Below, piece by piece: positions 23,401 through 36,700 of a stretch of 64,000 bases of DNA (position 1 is its first letter; every line of letters begins with the position of its first letter). The position numbers and the translations under genes are program-made. The stretch comes from Rhytidiadelphus loreus. Its lineage: Eukaryota > Streptophyta > Bryopsida > Hypnales > Hylocomiaceae. The notes under the pieces were generated by a model that was not told the DNA's origin, ran no database searches, and saw only the letters and a program-made list of their open reading frames with translations. The stretch is taken from assembly GCA_947034895.1 (NCBI GenBank), contig OX344762.1:51997087-52061086 (forward strand), read 5' to 3'.

Positions 23401-25610
23401 CATGACTGGAAGACCTGCTATGAATGCCAAATACTACCTATATCGTAAAGAATTAAATGGCAAACGACATCAGCACAGCAACTGTAGTATTGTTGCACTC
23501 CTACAACAAAACAGACGCAATCATTACGCATAATGTCTGAAAAAAACTATAGAATTGCACTCGGTGGACATATTAGTATGGAACTTCAGAGGTGTACAGG
23601 CATGCCTATTTGTAGGAACATGGCCTTCTCATAGTCATGCATAGCATGAATGTCTACACATATCATTGCATATTGTTTGAATTACTAAGGACAACAACCG
23701 AAATGAAAAAATTAGTATACGCCTCTAAGCACATGCTATGATTTGTGAAGTCACTCATCAAAATGTATATTACAACTTCTATAACTTTTCTAAATGCCAC
23801 CAAATTTATATATATAGTTTTGAAGAAAAGTTGTCCTAAAACAACGTGACCGAACTTGTCGTCGAAAATGGAATGAAGCCACAAAAATATTACTTGGAAG
23901 TCTGTGCTGTCACATAGTTCTGCACTAACATGTCCAATAAATTATAAGTATCAAAATCACATGCCCATACAACATCTTAGAAGTCCGCATCAATGAATTA
24001 CTGAAACTACAGACTACGTACTCCACAATGACAAACTTAAGGTTGACGACTTCAAATACGTACACTTCTGCAACAGCTTCTGAACACGACAATTTTGCTT
24101 GCACTAAGAATCCGTCCTGCAGTCCATGATGAAGGTTGCACCTCAATAGTGCACTCTCTATTCCTTCATATCAAGTTCGAACACTTGGATGCCTCCACAA
24201 ACACTGAAAATATGCAAGTCCCACAAGTAATGTTCATTAATTGCACTAGGCATGATTGACATGACATATGAAACTCCATATACATCATGCACATTTGTAT
24301 AGGACTGTTGCTAAATTCTATCGAATGCTGGCTCCTGTACATTACTTTCAACTACTACACCCTTCTTAGTTCTCTATGAATGGAAAAATTGCAGACAGAG
24401 AACAAGAAACTCAGAAATTGATCCACATTACAATGTGTATTAAAACATATCTGTATTTCCGTTTTCTGGTTTGTCTTCTCTGTTGGTGCATTTGAAAATT
24501 CCATACTCACCGAATGCACACATGAAGCATGCGCGTGAAAACGTAAACTGTCATAGTCGTTGCTTTCTTGTGCTCTCATCAGCGCCTTTCTGTATGAACT
24601 GCTTGCTTGTACATGAAATAACGAATCAAAATTGCAGAGCACTGCATCCCATGTTACAACTAAAAGGCCATAATAGTTGTCTGCCTCAATACCAAGTAAG
24701 TGAAGTTTAGATAATGGAAAACTGGAAATGAGCATGACGGGATTATGCATGGTATTTGCAATGCACCTGCATTTGAAATTGGCATGCTATGGGTTGTATC
24801 TTCAGAAAATGGAAAACATACACAACAAAGCCCCTTCCATCTACATTAAAACCCAAAACAATGACTAAAATAGTGACGTCCAGGTCTTGCTCTTCACAAA
24901 CAAAATGTACTAGAATTATTGTTTCCAAAATTAAGTGTAACATGCATACATATGAAGTCATGCGCCGTTGTCTGTGACAAGGGTATGCTGACACACACCC
25001 ATTTCACACGTTGCAAGCACTTCAGAGCAATGTCACTTGCCTCCTTCGAGACCTATATTACCGATAGTCCTTTACGGAATGTTGTTTCCATTTGTACTTT
25101 GCACAGAAGCTAATAAGAACAATTCTAAATCGAAGCACTAGTTCAGTACAGTTACATAGAAGTTCACATCCGCACTTCACAGAGGTACTATGTACAACAA
25201 AAAAAAAAAGGTCTGCCAGTGGCCGGTCCTGCTTGCCTTCGACACCCTCTCCAGTGGAGTTGCCTGGTGATGCCGAAATTTCCAAGCCAAGTGTTATCAC
25301 CCACATTTCTGAAGGATTGAACACGTATCTACAGAATTCCACCACAACATAGCATGAGACTATAAATGAAACACTTACCTTTATCCTTCATTATACAAAA
25401 TGATTTAGACAGCCAACCTATGTACATGGTCTTTGTTGAAATGGAATTTCAAAAGTCGTCACTCCAGCCGTTTCAATTCTGCATTGTCATTATAACAATA
25501 GTGCCTAGCCATCCTCATGCAATGGCACTTGGTCATTGCTCCACAAAAACAGTTGCACAATTGATTGCAAAGAAGGTGGAGTGACATGAACTCACCCACG
25601 AGTACTGCTC
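17481..25610. other. Long non-coding left arm of the 26-kb element
   Basis: About 8 kb with no long open frame on either strand; the best ORFs are 60-130 codons, overlap each other on opposite strands and show no recognisable domain. One minus-strand ORF at 22384-22626 is Cys-rich (HCVCCGRIGN) but has no support beyond that. Many short words such as CTACTG, TACATG and TGTAG recur without a clear period. It could contain small decayed exons of a further gene on the minus strand, which I could not establish. Confidence 0.4.
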
Positions 25611-25618
25611 ATAGTCAC

Positions 25619-28600
25619 TCACTTTTTTCGAACTGCCTCTACACGTTTCGCATTTGTCACCTGCAATTCCAAAACACACTTGTCGGGTCGTCATGCCCAC
25701 TGGCCAACAATGGTACATTGTTGTTCTCGTAATTAGCTTCTTGTCGTTAGGCCTATGCAATAACAAGAAAGCGGCAATCACTGTAGTAGTCGTCATGTTG
25801 GATTCTGTATACATTTCATTGCATGCAACAGCTACAAGAAGTTTCGAGTATGGTACCTTAGCAACGGGTACGGCTGCCTTTGTTACGGGAGATATTTTTT
25901 CAGTACTTGCTTTGGTAGACTTGGATGCAACTGTTTTCTTGGAGCCAACATTGTTTTGCGTCGTCTTTGTCAGACGTGGAGGACGTTTCATGGCATTTCC
26001 AGTGGAGTCATTGTTAGGCTGCATCACAAATGCCATGGAATGGAAGAGGGTGGATCATTACTGCAGGTGTAAGGAAAACAAAACTTGTATGGCTACATCT
26101 GCACTCCTATGTTATATGCACAATTGAACCATAATTACAAGATTTCTTCACTACGGCTTTCCAAAGAGGACTAACATGAAGTGTGGGTAACTGTTTCGGC
26201 ATTAATAAGAGACCGGAAATTCATGCTCACGTACTGCAATGAATGCTTCAATGGGAACAAGTATGCAGTTCCCGCCTCCACGGCCCCATCCACAGAGATG
26301 CAGAATTTCCATTTACAAAAAATGGAAATGTAAGAACCGTAACATGCCTCCACATTTTTTTTCTATACAATTCAGCTTATGACAAAGCACTGTCATAATT
26401 GCCTTACAAATTTTGCGGAAATTGCAGTACATGGGATATTGAAATGGAGTACCTGCTGTATACGTTCACCATCTTTGGCGGTAGAAACATCGGCCAACCC
26501 ATCTTTGGATGCTGTCACTTGTGTGAGCATGCAGTCGTTGTCATCGTTCGGTATGTCGTCTGCTACATTGACAGGCAAAACACTGTTTACAGGTGTGCTG
26601 TGTTCGTCCATGTTGTTAGCAATAGGAACTTCATCCAAGAAAAGTCTGATCACATCCTCTTGGTCGTTGCCTTCTACTTCTTTTGACACTTGTGCATCAG
26701 TATGCACAAACATGTCTGCCTTTCCATTGTCTTCGTCGGACGCTGACTTGGGCAAATACAAAGCGTCCACCGAGCCTGCAATGGGACTTCGAGGTCCAGA
26801 ACACGACGGTCCCACTTCTGTCAAGGTTGCCTGCACTAGTGATGTATCCACATTCTGCTGTCCAATCTGCAAGTTCGCATTACGGTTGGCCATAATTTCG
26901 CGTAGCATGTCCTCCAGACGGCAGTGCGATGAATCCATCTTCTGTTGAAGTCCGCAGAGAGCACCCTCTATGTCAGAAACTCGCGTGCTCATTTCCTGAA
27001 TGTCCTTTCCGCGATCCAAAAGCGATGTCCGCTTAGCTTCTTCTTGTCGACTGTATTCTTTTGCCACCTCGGCACTGACTTCCTCCGGTTTTGGTTTCCG
27101 ACCGAACTGAATGCTCTGACGAAATGATAGAGACCAGTACTATATCAGTCATGCACTCGTTCAACAACATGTATGCGTTCTTGGTATGATACATTCTACA
27201 AGTATAAAGTCCTACTCTTCATCTGTTGGAATTGGAATTTTGCGCATGCCATTGACAAGTACAGTGAAAGCTGAACATATGCAAGCAATCCTTTTTGTGA
27301 GCTACAGTTGTACATCGTCAATTCGTCATACAAAATTTCCGACATCATACAATGTAGTGAACTTGAGTGTAACAGAACAACTACTACAACTGAAATGACA
27401 GACGCCATCAAACTTACCAAACTACTGATCGCATCACTCTCAATTACCCTTAGTAGCGCCAACTTCGAGCCTTTGCCAACTGAAATGGTACGCATATGTT
27501 CCGACATTTTCCGTGAAGCCGGGGATTGCCTATTTCTCACAAGCGTGTCCCACTGCTCGGTGTTGACCTCCGCCGGTTTAGCTTTTCCAGCATCGATCAT
27601 GGCATTCAACCTCCATCGAGTATTGATCAAAATCTTCGTCACGATGGGGGAAATCCACTTGTCACTTATTTTGGAGCTCCCTCCGTTCATCTCCCAATCT
27701 GAAAACACAAAGACTCAATCAATGAAATACCATTTGAATGTCTAATACAATGCATTCAATCTCCAATGAAACTAGTTAGGAAAGCGATACCATTGTATAA
27801 GCGCTTGAAGAAACGCCTCTTCTGTTGGGATGGTTGCGCTTCCCAACTGCATGTTGGATCTAAGTCCTTTGCATACCGCTTGACGTCCTCTGCCAATACA
27901 GGCATCATTCGTCCATTGGGAAAGCCAATGACATCTAATTTGATTGGCTTCTTCTCCTCTTCCGTGGACTTTCCTTTTTGAATTGGTTGGAGGCTGCAGT
28001 CATCGTCGTCACTTTCGTCGCTGTTGTCTTCATCCTCCACTGGCGTCGCAGTCGCATCGCTACTTTAAAGAACAGGTTCCCAGTTTAGTACATCAAGAAT
28101 TAGAAACCAAGCATGTCAGTTATAGACTGCTGTACAGTGTACATAGACGCCCCAATTTCGCTGGCAACGTTATGCTTTCACAACGACAAAGACAGAGACA
28201 TTGGAAGCCTTCCACGTGACAGTACCTAGTTCTGACCACTGAAAGTGAAGTCTTGTATCCAAGCACACATGTAGACAAACAAAGTTATGAAATTAGACAC
28301 GTCTGGTTGCCATCATGTTCATTGCAATTCTTGTTGTCACAATTGCTACTTTTCCATTTGCTGCAATGTCTCTGTCAATGAGTACGTACAGAAACAAAAT
28401 GGATGAAGGATTCCGAAGAAATGCATCTTAGACAATGATACAGAAAACCCTAACATGTGGGCCTCTGATGTCTATCAAAACGTGGTGACGTCCACGAAAA
28501 CATGGGCACGTTCTAGAAAACATGGACACGTTTTAGAAAACATGCGCAGAACGCACACGTTTCTGTTGCTCAAATGCACTAACGGAAAACGTGCACATCA

Positions 28601-30249
28601 GTTCTTGACAAAAGACAAGACCACTGATAAGTGTCTGTGGTTACGTTTCTTAGAACATGGACTGTACAGAACGTGTCTGATTGGAGGCATTCTGTCGCAA
28701 AGTTCAAAAATACTACTGATGACATACATTCAATACTAAAGAAGATGTGCATAATGCAACACACCTGTCCACTTCGTCCTCCTTGTCTGACTGTTCCATG
28801 CCAACAACGTCACGGTCCTCCTCAGATGAAGTCTGCACTTCCACGGGAAGTGCCTTACGTTTTTTTTGGGGTCGAGCGGGTGAAATTGCTATTCCCTTGC
28901 CTTTCACTGGACGTTGGTCTTCCTTCATCTTCGACCGCCGCTCATCGGCGCCTCGCATACGGAACTCCGGCGTCTTCGGCATTGCAAAATCACTGCTACG
29001 ATTGGGACGTGTTGGTAAAGGCTTGCGTTTCAGCATTTTCCCACGACCTCCCACCATCCTTCTACGTGTAGTCGGCCAGGTAACAAAAACCTCCCCCGAC
29101 AACTGCGCATGGAATGAGGATTGCAACACACATTAATGACAACATGCATGAAGAAGCACTGATAAATAATTGTTGCATACAAGTACAGAAGCTTAGATGT
29201 CGAAGAACATGCATGTGCACAAGCACGTGGAGCACACAGAGTTCACAGATACGGACGCAGACTACCTTCCATGGACGTCATCTGATGCCGCTGTCTTCAG
29301 TATACGACCAAGCAATGTTTAAAAAAAATGTAGCAATGATAGGCCCCAATTGCTAATAACAAGTGCAGCACAGACTTGAACTGTTGTACTCAAAAAGCAG
29401 GCGATGGAGTACAAAGGAGACAACATCATGTCTACAATACGTCCACTACTTCAAAGTGACATTAAAGTTAATGGAAAGTGACACTAACCTTCGCAACAGA
29501 ACAATTGTAATTCCAATTCAGCTCACAACTTAACAGATGCAACAATGATGGCTTCAACAAATGTGCAAGGCCACAAATGCGTGCACACAATGAGTAAACG
29601 AAGACATGTACAATGACAATGGGCACGCGGACTCCCTTTAAAGAGCACATTGTGTCACAGAAAACAGAAGCCACGGCAACACACATATAGGTCATGAGAC
29701 CTACTTCAGAGGGAGCCTAAAGCCACTTGTAGGTGCACCCTATCACCACGGACGAAGGCCCGCTGCGACAAGGAGGACAAGCCTGTCGTCGTTTGCAAAA
29801 AACTTAGCAAAGGAGTACAGGCGGCGGGGGGAGGCGGCCGGCAATGGATTGCTATAATGTTGGCGTGTACAGTGAGGTACGTACCTTCTCGCTGGAAATT
29901 TCGTTGTTTTTTATTTCCGTAAAAACTGAAATTGAAGAAGTTAGGGGTTTACCTCTTTGGCGGCTGAGTTGTTGTTTGTGGGAACCACCGCAACCATGCG
30001 TGCAATGCAATTGTCGATGCTGGCTGTCTTCAGTCGTGTGCTACGTCTCAATCCATCCATGCCTGTGCAAGTAGGGTTATTGCGATTCTGCGAACACTCT
30101 ACAGAATTGCGGCGGACTTTATTCAAAAAATCCGTGAAGACGCGCAAGGCACAATCAGTGACACCAACATCTGTGGGGGCACAATTAGGTAAACTTGGCC
30201 TCCCTCTAGAAATCTGTTTCTCCCTCAGAAATTCATTGTGCTCATCCAT
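25619..30249 (-). CDS. Ptta/En/Spm (Transposase_24)-like element protein, seven exons
   Basis: Exons on the minus strand: 30249-29953, 29102-28765, 28062-27791, 27698-27418, 27115-26453, 26018-25857 and 25660-25619 (TGA). All six joints use GT/AG and keep phase, giving about 684 codons without an internal stop. The N-terminal part has DGLRRSTRLKTASIDN. Exon 2 is basic and then acidic (RPQKKRKALPVE, EEDRDVVGMEQSDKEDEVD). Exons 3-4 carry the family region, ending EQWDTLVRNRQSPASRKMSE and GKGSKLALL, the pattern of plant Transposase_24 proteins. Exon 5 begins FGRKPKPEEVSAEVAKEY and is coiled-coil-like, then acidic. The last exons are Lys/Thr-rich. In En/Spm the comparable second protein binds subterminal motifs. 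It is divergent from the tnp2 gene of the same element. Upstream exons cannot be excluded, and the last 14-codon exon is the weakest. Confidence 0.72.
28470..28700. repeat. Internal cluster of subterminal-type motifs in an intron
   Basis: The cluster holds repeats of AAAACGTG, AGAAAACATGGACACGTT and GCACGTTCTAGAAAACATG within about 230 bp. It lies in the intron between exons 2 and 3 of the Transposase_24-like gene and matches the motif type at both element ends. A smaller cluster (CACGTTTTTTCAAACG, GTGTTTTTCAGGACG) is upstream of the gene at about 30430-30510. Confidence 0.5.
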
Positions 30250-31587
30250 TTCGTACTTTATAAACTATAGCAGTTGGACAGCACTCCAAGAATAACGACT
30301 TTTGCTGAAGTAGAGGAAGTCCCTCCTTGTGCAGACTTTCACAACTTGTTCATGTGCAGGTGGAAGACACGTAAGACTTCTTCTGTGAGAGTACGGCCAA
30401 TGCTTACTGGTGCGTATGTTTTCCCATTCCATGTTTGTTGTCACGTTTTTTCAAACGCAATCGTGTTTTTCAGGACGCGCAGTTGTTCATGAAAACGTCC
30501 GGATAGAGAATGCACAAGACTGTCATGTACATTTATACCAATGCAACTTCATTTGTTTCGTTTTTTGAAACGTAGATTTTCTCTTCGTCATTGCACAATG
30601 CACCTGTACTTTCTCATGAATGAGCATGTGCAAGTGCCTCTGCATTGGACAAGGTCTGGTACATGACAAACCTCGTGCTCTAACCCATGTCACCACCTCC
30701 TGTCTATGCATGGTTAATTGCCGCTTCTATCTCCAAAAGTTATTTGCTACAAAACAAGTCTGTAATTGGCGCCTGAAGCAGCTATCAAATGCACTGCATT
30801 TCTGAATTCACAGGAACACATGAACATAGTAGCTAATGGACGTCGCACCTTTGTATTGTTGAGTTTTCAATTGTTCAATCTCTTTTCGTAACACTTCTAT
30901 GCAATACAGTTTTTGGTCAAACACATGAATCCATGCGGTAGGGACATGGAAGGAATGGTACTACCTCATTTTGTATAGGAAGTCTTCCTTTCATGCCATC
31001 ATAACATGGAAGGAGCTGAATACTACATTGTAGAATTCTTTGAAATACAAAAACAGTTTCTTCGCAATAGAAGTGACGCCATACTAGAATACCACGAAGC
31101 CTTTCTATGAAGGGCAATAATGAATTCAAGCAAGTATAATTACAGCATTCTATAGTTTTTATACCACCAACTTCCCTGATTATGAGTTTCTCTGAATATA
31201 TGGATGACTGATATGATGTTGTCACTTTCTGTCCAGGGAAACGCAACTAAACTGTTGCAATACCAAGAATCCAAGTTCAGAGCAAGCCTAAGAGCTCATG
31301 CTGAAGGAAGCGTCAGAAAAGTCAAATGCATTACGTCCAGCAGGTAATATAATTTCAGTATTGAGCTTGATCATGGTCTTTGCAAGTGTGTAGCCTCCTG
31401 AGGCCGAATGAAACTAGACTTAGCAAGGTTTTAGCATCTTCAGCCGTACTGGTACTTGCGTTTTCACAATAAGAAGTAATAGTGATAGTAATTATTGGAT
31501 ATGAAGAGGGAGGACTTGGATTGAGAACACAGTCTGATTAGTTCTATCCTTGTCAGACATCGGGCATGCAAACTTAGAATTCTGGAT

Positions 31588-31986
31588 ATGTCGAGTATGT
31601 TCAGGGAAATGTCTACTTCGGAAGCACAATTGCAACTTTCTGCTTTGTCCAACGATGAATCTGTGGGAGAATGTGTGGGTTCCCTTGATGTAGAGCCCGA
31701 CAATGACTATGGCGAAGCAGATGATTTGCAGCCGTTTGGACAGCATGAAATTGAATGGGTAGCATATCTAGAATGCATGGTTTTCTGGCACAAGGAGAAT
31801 ATGTAGTGGTACGATTTAGGATTAGTTGGCACGATGAACTTCATGCCGGAGAGCATAGATGATGTATACCACAGCAACACATATTGTATGTCATGGTTCT
31901 ATCATGGTGTTTATCCTTTTGAGAGTTTGGAGGAAGCATTCGACTCATGGTTGGCTGCACAAGTAGAGTCAGCTATGATAGATTGA
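31588..31986 (+). pseudogene. Small acidic ORF between the two element genes, one in-frame TAG
   Basis: ATG at 31588 (MSSMFREMSTSEAQLQL) opens a frame to TGA at 31984-31986, 133 codons in all, broken only by TAG at 31804-31806. After the TAG the frame continues with a composition typical of coding DNA (WYDLGLVGTMNFMPES, CMSWFYHGVYPFESLEEAF). The protein would be acidic with an aromatic-rich second half. I do not recognise a family. It lies between the divergent Transposase_24-like and tnp2 genes; an upstream exon with acceptor at about 31577 is possible. It may be a third element gene or a 5' exon of a longer one. Confidence 0.45.
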
Positions 31987-33768
31987 AACGTTGCTGTGAA
32001 TATTAAAAGTCTTCAATTGTCCCTGCCGGTATGACACTTTTGTGAGGAGGGTCACTATGTATAGAAACTATAGATGTTGAAACTGTACTATACAATAATG
32101 AGGTTATATGTTGTAGCAGACTCTATATATAGTGTACATGACTGAATTTTCGACGTCAGTTACGAAGCCACCAAATTTCAGAAAGGTAGATTTTGTTAAA
32201 AGATATGTATAAGACACTGAGGACTTCCTCCAAATGCGACTGCTTTTCCTTTTTTTCAACAAGTTCGCAGTAACTGTATGTCACTTGTAATACTATGGTC
32301 GATTTGCTGTATGTATTTCAGCAGACAAATTTTGAATTGCTTCTAACAAAATTGAAGAAAGAACGCGTGGATGACCTTCAGTGGCTGTATTGAGTATTGC
32401 CAAAACCATTGGTGAACAGACTATCAGAATCATTGAATAACATCTTTCATGGCAGCGATGTCTTACTGAATTCTATATGTTGATGGATTCTGAGTACAAT
32501 GCGTGCAACATGCTCTACAGATGGTGCTTCAGCAAAGACTTGTGCACCTTCAGAATGGATGTTCGTAGCTTGGGCGTTCAGAATACATACAGGAAGTGCT
32601 AGTACGATGTTGCTTGCACGAACATGAGAACGCTACACTGCTAAAACCGCAATAAAAGGTAGCTTTTCCGAAACCTCACTGCAAGTAGGTGTATGGTCCA
32701 TTGATGCACTTGTGAAGCCATGAATTCAGAAATTGTTCAGATTCTATTCATACATGCATGCATTGATAGTGTAGCACTGCAATTGTTATAGAAATTATAG
32801 GCAAAATTGCATCTTCAATGGCATAGTGGACGTTTTCAATGACCTATTGCAAACGTAAATTTCATGTTTATTTCACAATTTCTGATTTCTAGTGATTACA
32901 TGTTAGACACAAAATACAATACTTCTTTAAAAAATTATAAGAATTTACAGTACTCTTTGTTTAATTAAATTGAAATAAGAACTTTCCATTGCAATAATAT
33001 TTCATATGGGGTCCTCAAATGGAATATTGTAGGCATATTAAATTAGAACACAATCATGAGTATCCTTTTTTCAAATACTTGCACATGTTTTGTGTTTGGA
33101 ATTTTGCAGCTAACATAAAACTACGAACATTTTGGCATAGCATTGTAACCTTATTATCATATGATAATGAATATTCGTGGTTATTTTGGAGTTCTGGCAT
33201 ATTTTTCATAAGCAAAAATGGCACCCCATTTAAGCAACTGGAGAACTAATGAACTTGACATGAATACTTCAGTGGGAACAATAGAGAACTAAAATTAATT
33301 GTTTTGTTCTGTAAAAATTATTTGGCTTCACATGACATCAAGTACAAGTTAAAGAGGAATGAAGTACTAATAATAAATCATTACCTGAGCTTTCAAGAAG
33401 AGACTGGATGAAAAGGTAAAGTGTGGTGTCTAGTAGGTTACATCCACTATTGGTTTATACCATTGTGGGTAGAATTGACATATATGTGGTTGCACACTAT
33501 ATATTCATATATAGTTCCTTACCTAAGTTCTAGCATGCACTCATGCACATGCATTCTTGCATGACACATGGAATTTATAAACAAAACGAATGTCTATAAA
33601 CATTTCTAACGGCCCGTATGCCTTTCTTGTGAATGATGCATGCAGTGCACATACTACAAGGGAAATGTCATTGACGGACTTCACTCTTTCGGCATTTTCT
33701 AAAGGATCCCAACCATGTATAGCTTCTATGTTTGCTATAACTAAGTACATCTGAGAAAGAGTTTCAGC

Positions 33769-36700
33769 ATGCCGACACATTCCTTACAGCATCCCACAAC
33801 TGTCCGCATTTCTACTGATGGACGTACACTACGTCACATTCCAGTGGGTGATTTGATATTGGAAACGGAGTTACGAGTTGCAACAGAGCAAAACATAAGA
33901 GCATACCGCTGCCCTTGTAGAGACTGTCATGGCGGGCGCCGAAAAAGTATAGACATAATACGAAAGCACCATACAGCAGTGGGCCGAGATCCTTTTCTGA
34001 TGAAGTCAATGATTAGAGGTGATCCTCCCAACGGATATCCACGTCGAGGACTATGGATAGAAGATGACATTTTTGACGATGATTTTGTACAGTTTGATGC
34101 ACATGCCGAAGGAACATTCAATGAGAACGACGACATAGCAAATATGGATGTACCAGACGTGCTCGAAGAAGACGTTGTGGATCGTCACGACGCTTCACTG
34201 GATGAGTTATATGAGGTACAAAGGCAGGTCCTTGAGGCATTGGATAGAAGCGATGCCTTACACCGTGATGTTGTTGGAGTTGTCGATGTCGAAGAAAATG
34301 AAGACAACAGTGCTGATACATTGGATGGATTGGAAGAGTTGTATAAACAAGCCACGACGCCACTGTATGTGGGGTCAAAAACAAGTGTGGTGTCTGCGAC
34401 TATCATCATAATGAATATGTGTGCAGTGTTCCATGTGAGCAATAGGTTCACGGATGAGCTACTACGGTATTTATCTGAGGATTTGTTGCCAGCTGAGAAT
34501 AAACTACCAGGGACTCACTATTTAGCTCGGAAAAACATTCGAAGCTTGGGCTTAAACTATAAGAACATCCATGCTTGCCCTGATGGATGTGTGCTTTTTG
34601 ACAACGAGTATGCAGATTTGGAGTGTTGTCCTAAATGTTCTAAATCGCGTTGGGTGGACGGCACTGATGCAATTCCAGTGAAGATTGTACGACATTTTCC
34701 CCTCATTCCTAGATTGAAGCGAATGTAGCGGTCCGCAGAGATTGCACGCATGCTGACTGGTTACACGAAACATATTAGTGAAGACGGGATCATGCGCTCA
34801 GTGGTTGATAGCCCAGCATGGAAGCATGTTGACTCACATGCTATTTTCAACAACTTTGGATTGGAGAAAAGGAACATGCGCCTTGCGTTAGCATTGGATG
34901 GGGTGAATCCTTTCAAACTAAGTAATACGAATTGGTCAACATGGCCCGTGCTCATATTGATTTATAACTTTGAGCCATGGTTTGTCATGAAGAAGTTTTT
35001 CATATCATTGTGCATTCTCATATCAGGGAAGCACTCTCCAACGTCAAAAAACATTGACGTCTACATACGTCCTCTACTGAACGAGTTGCTGCAACTATGG
35101 GAAGGTGTCCCCGCAGTAGATTTTTCACAACCAGAAGGCTCTCGAGGATTTACTGTTCGTGGTTTGCTCATGTGGACCATCTCAGATTATCCTGCTTATG
35201 GACTCATATCCGGCCTATGTTGTAAGGGTTATAGGGGATGTCCTTGTTGTGGACCTGAAACGGAGTCAAGGATGGCAAAAATAGGGGACATTTTAGCGAA
35301 TGGACGCATTCGTGGTTCAAAGATTGTATACGGTGGAATGAGAAGATATCTAAGTCGACATCATCCATACCGACGCAACAAAAGATTCAACGGTGAAATT
35401 GAGCAACGTTGTACGCCAGTAGTAATGTCCGCTGTGGACATCATAAGGTATGCTGCATGGCGCCAATCATACCTCGATCTAGGTGGAAAAGAAAATGCGA
35501 AGGCAGATCCGGTACATTGTACAGGCGTGAAACGATTGAGTGGACTATACGAACTTCCTTACTAGCAGGTTTGTATGTCCTTCACATTTTTTTGCAGTGA
35601 TGTGTAATTGCTATGGAAATTAGGCATAGTCAATCGACGTTGTCTTCATGTTTTCAATGTACACCAAGCAGTTTCAGAGAAGGTTTTTCTGGATGCGTTT
35701 GACAAGGTCATTCACATGGAAACAAACATATATTGCTGACAAATACTAGTCGTACTTGTCGTCTAGTCTCTGCACTTGAGGTTCATGTATGTTTGAAGGC
35801 CATATACACAGTGCTATATGTGCATGCAATGACATAAAGTTATATAAAACGTACATGTGGCAAATGATGTCTGTTGATTACGTACTACAGAATGTTTTGA
35901 TGCATAAAAGACCTTGAACATCATTGTTTACAGCATTTGTTGGAGCGACATGTTCTCGATCCAATGCACTGCGAGAAGAATTTATGTGAGAACATTGTTA
36001 AGACCATTATGGGTCTTCAAGACAGCGCAGGCAGTCGTGAAGATGCTCAGGATTTACACATCCGTGAAGAAATTTGGTTGCAAGCAGGAACAGAAGGGCG
36101 TCAGGAATACTACATCATCACCAACATTCGCACACCTTCAAACTACGTCGGCTCCATTCATAAGAGATTTATGGATGGTAAACTACAGTACATGAAAACA
36201 CATGACTACCATGTCCTTATGCAACAGGTACAGTACATAACCTAAATTGTAGACGATATCCATGAGTGTTTTCTGTGTTGAAGTGAACTTCACGTTAATA
36301 TATAATTTTTCAAATGTGAGTAGCTTTTCCTCCTCCATATATATAGATGATACTATTTTCAGTTACAAAGTTTTAGACGTATTGAGTGTGAATCACTCAT
36401 ACGCTAAATAGTTTCTAGTTCTATATGTGATATTTTAATTAGAAGAACTTGGACCATTATTTTCAACGCTGATCATTTGTATTCATGCACTACCGTAGAA
36501 CAGTACATGCATGCATGCCATCCATTGATTGTTAAATATAGCTTCACAAATGTTGTATTTTGTGTACTGTAGATTCTTCCTGTGGCAGTACGAAGCATAC
36601 TCCCAGAAAATGTACGAAGCGCAATAATTCGAATTTCTCGAGTATTCCAAAGATTATGTGAGAAAGAGGTTCGCCATTCAGATAAAGATGAACTCATGCA

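Noticed and set aside
6719..35565. RNA editing (U to C) as the way to remove the TAG codons
   Set aside because: Such editing is known for organelle transcripts, and at 35563 the second copy has Trp, which U-to-C change of TAG cannot restore.
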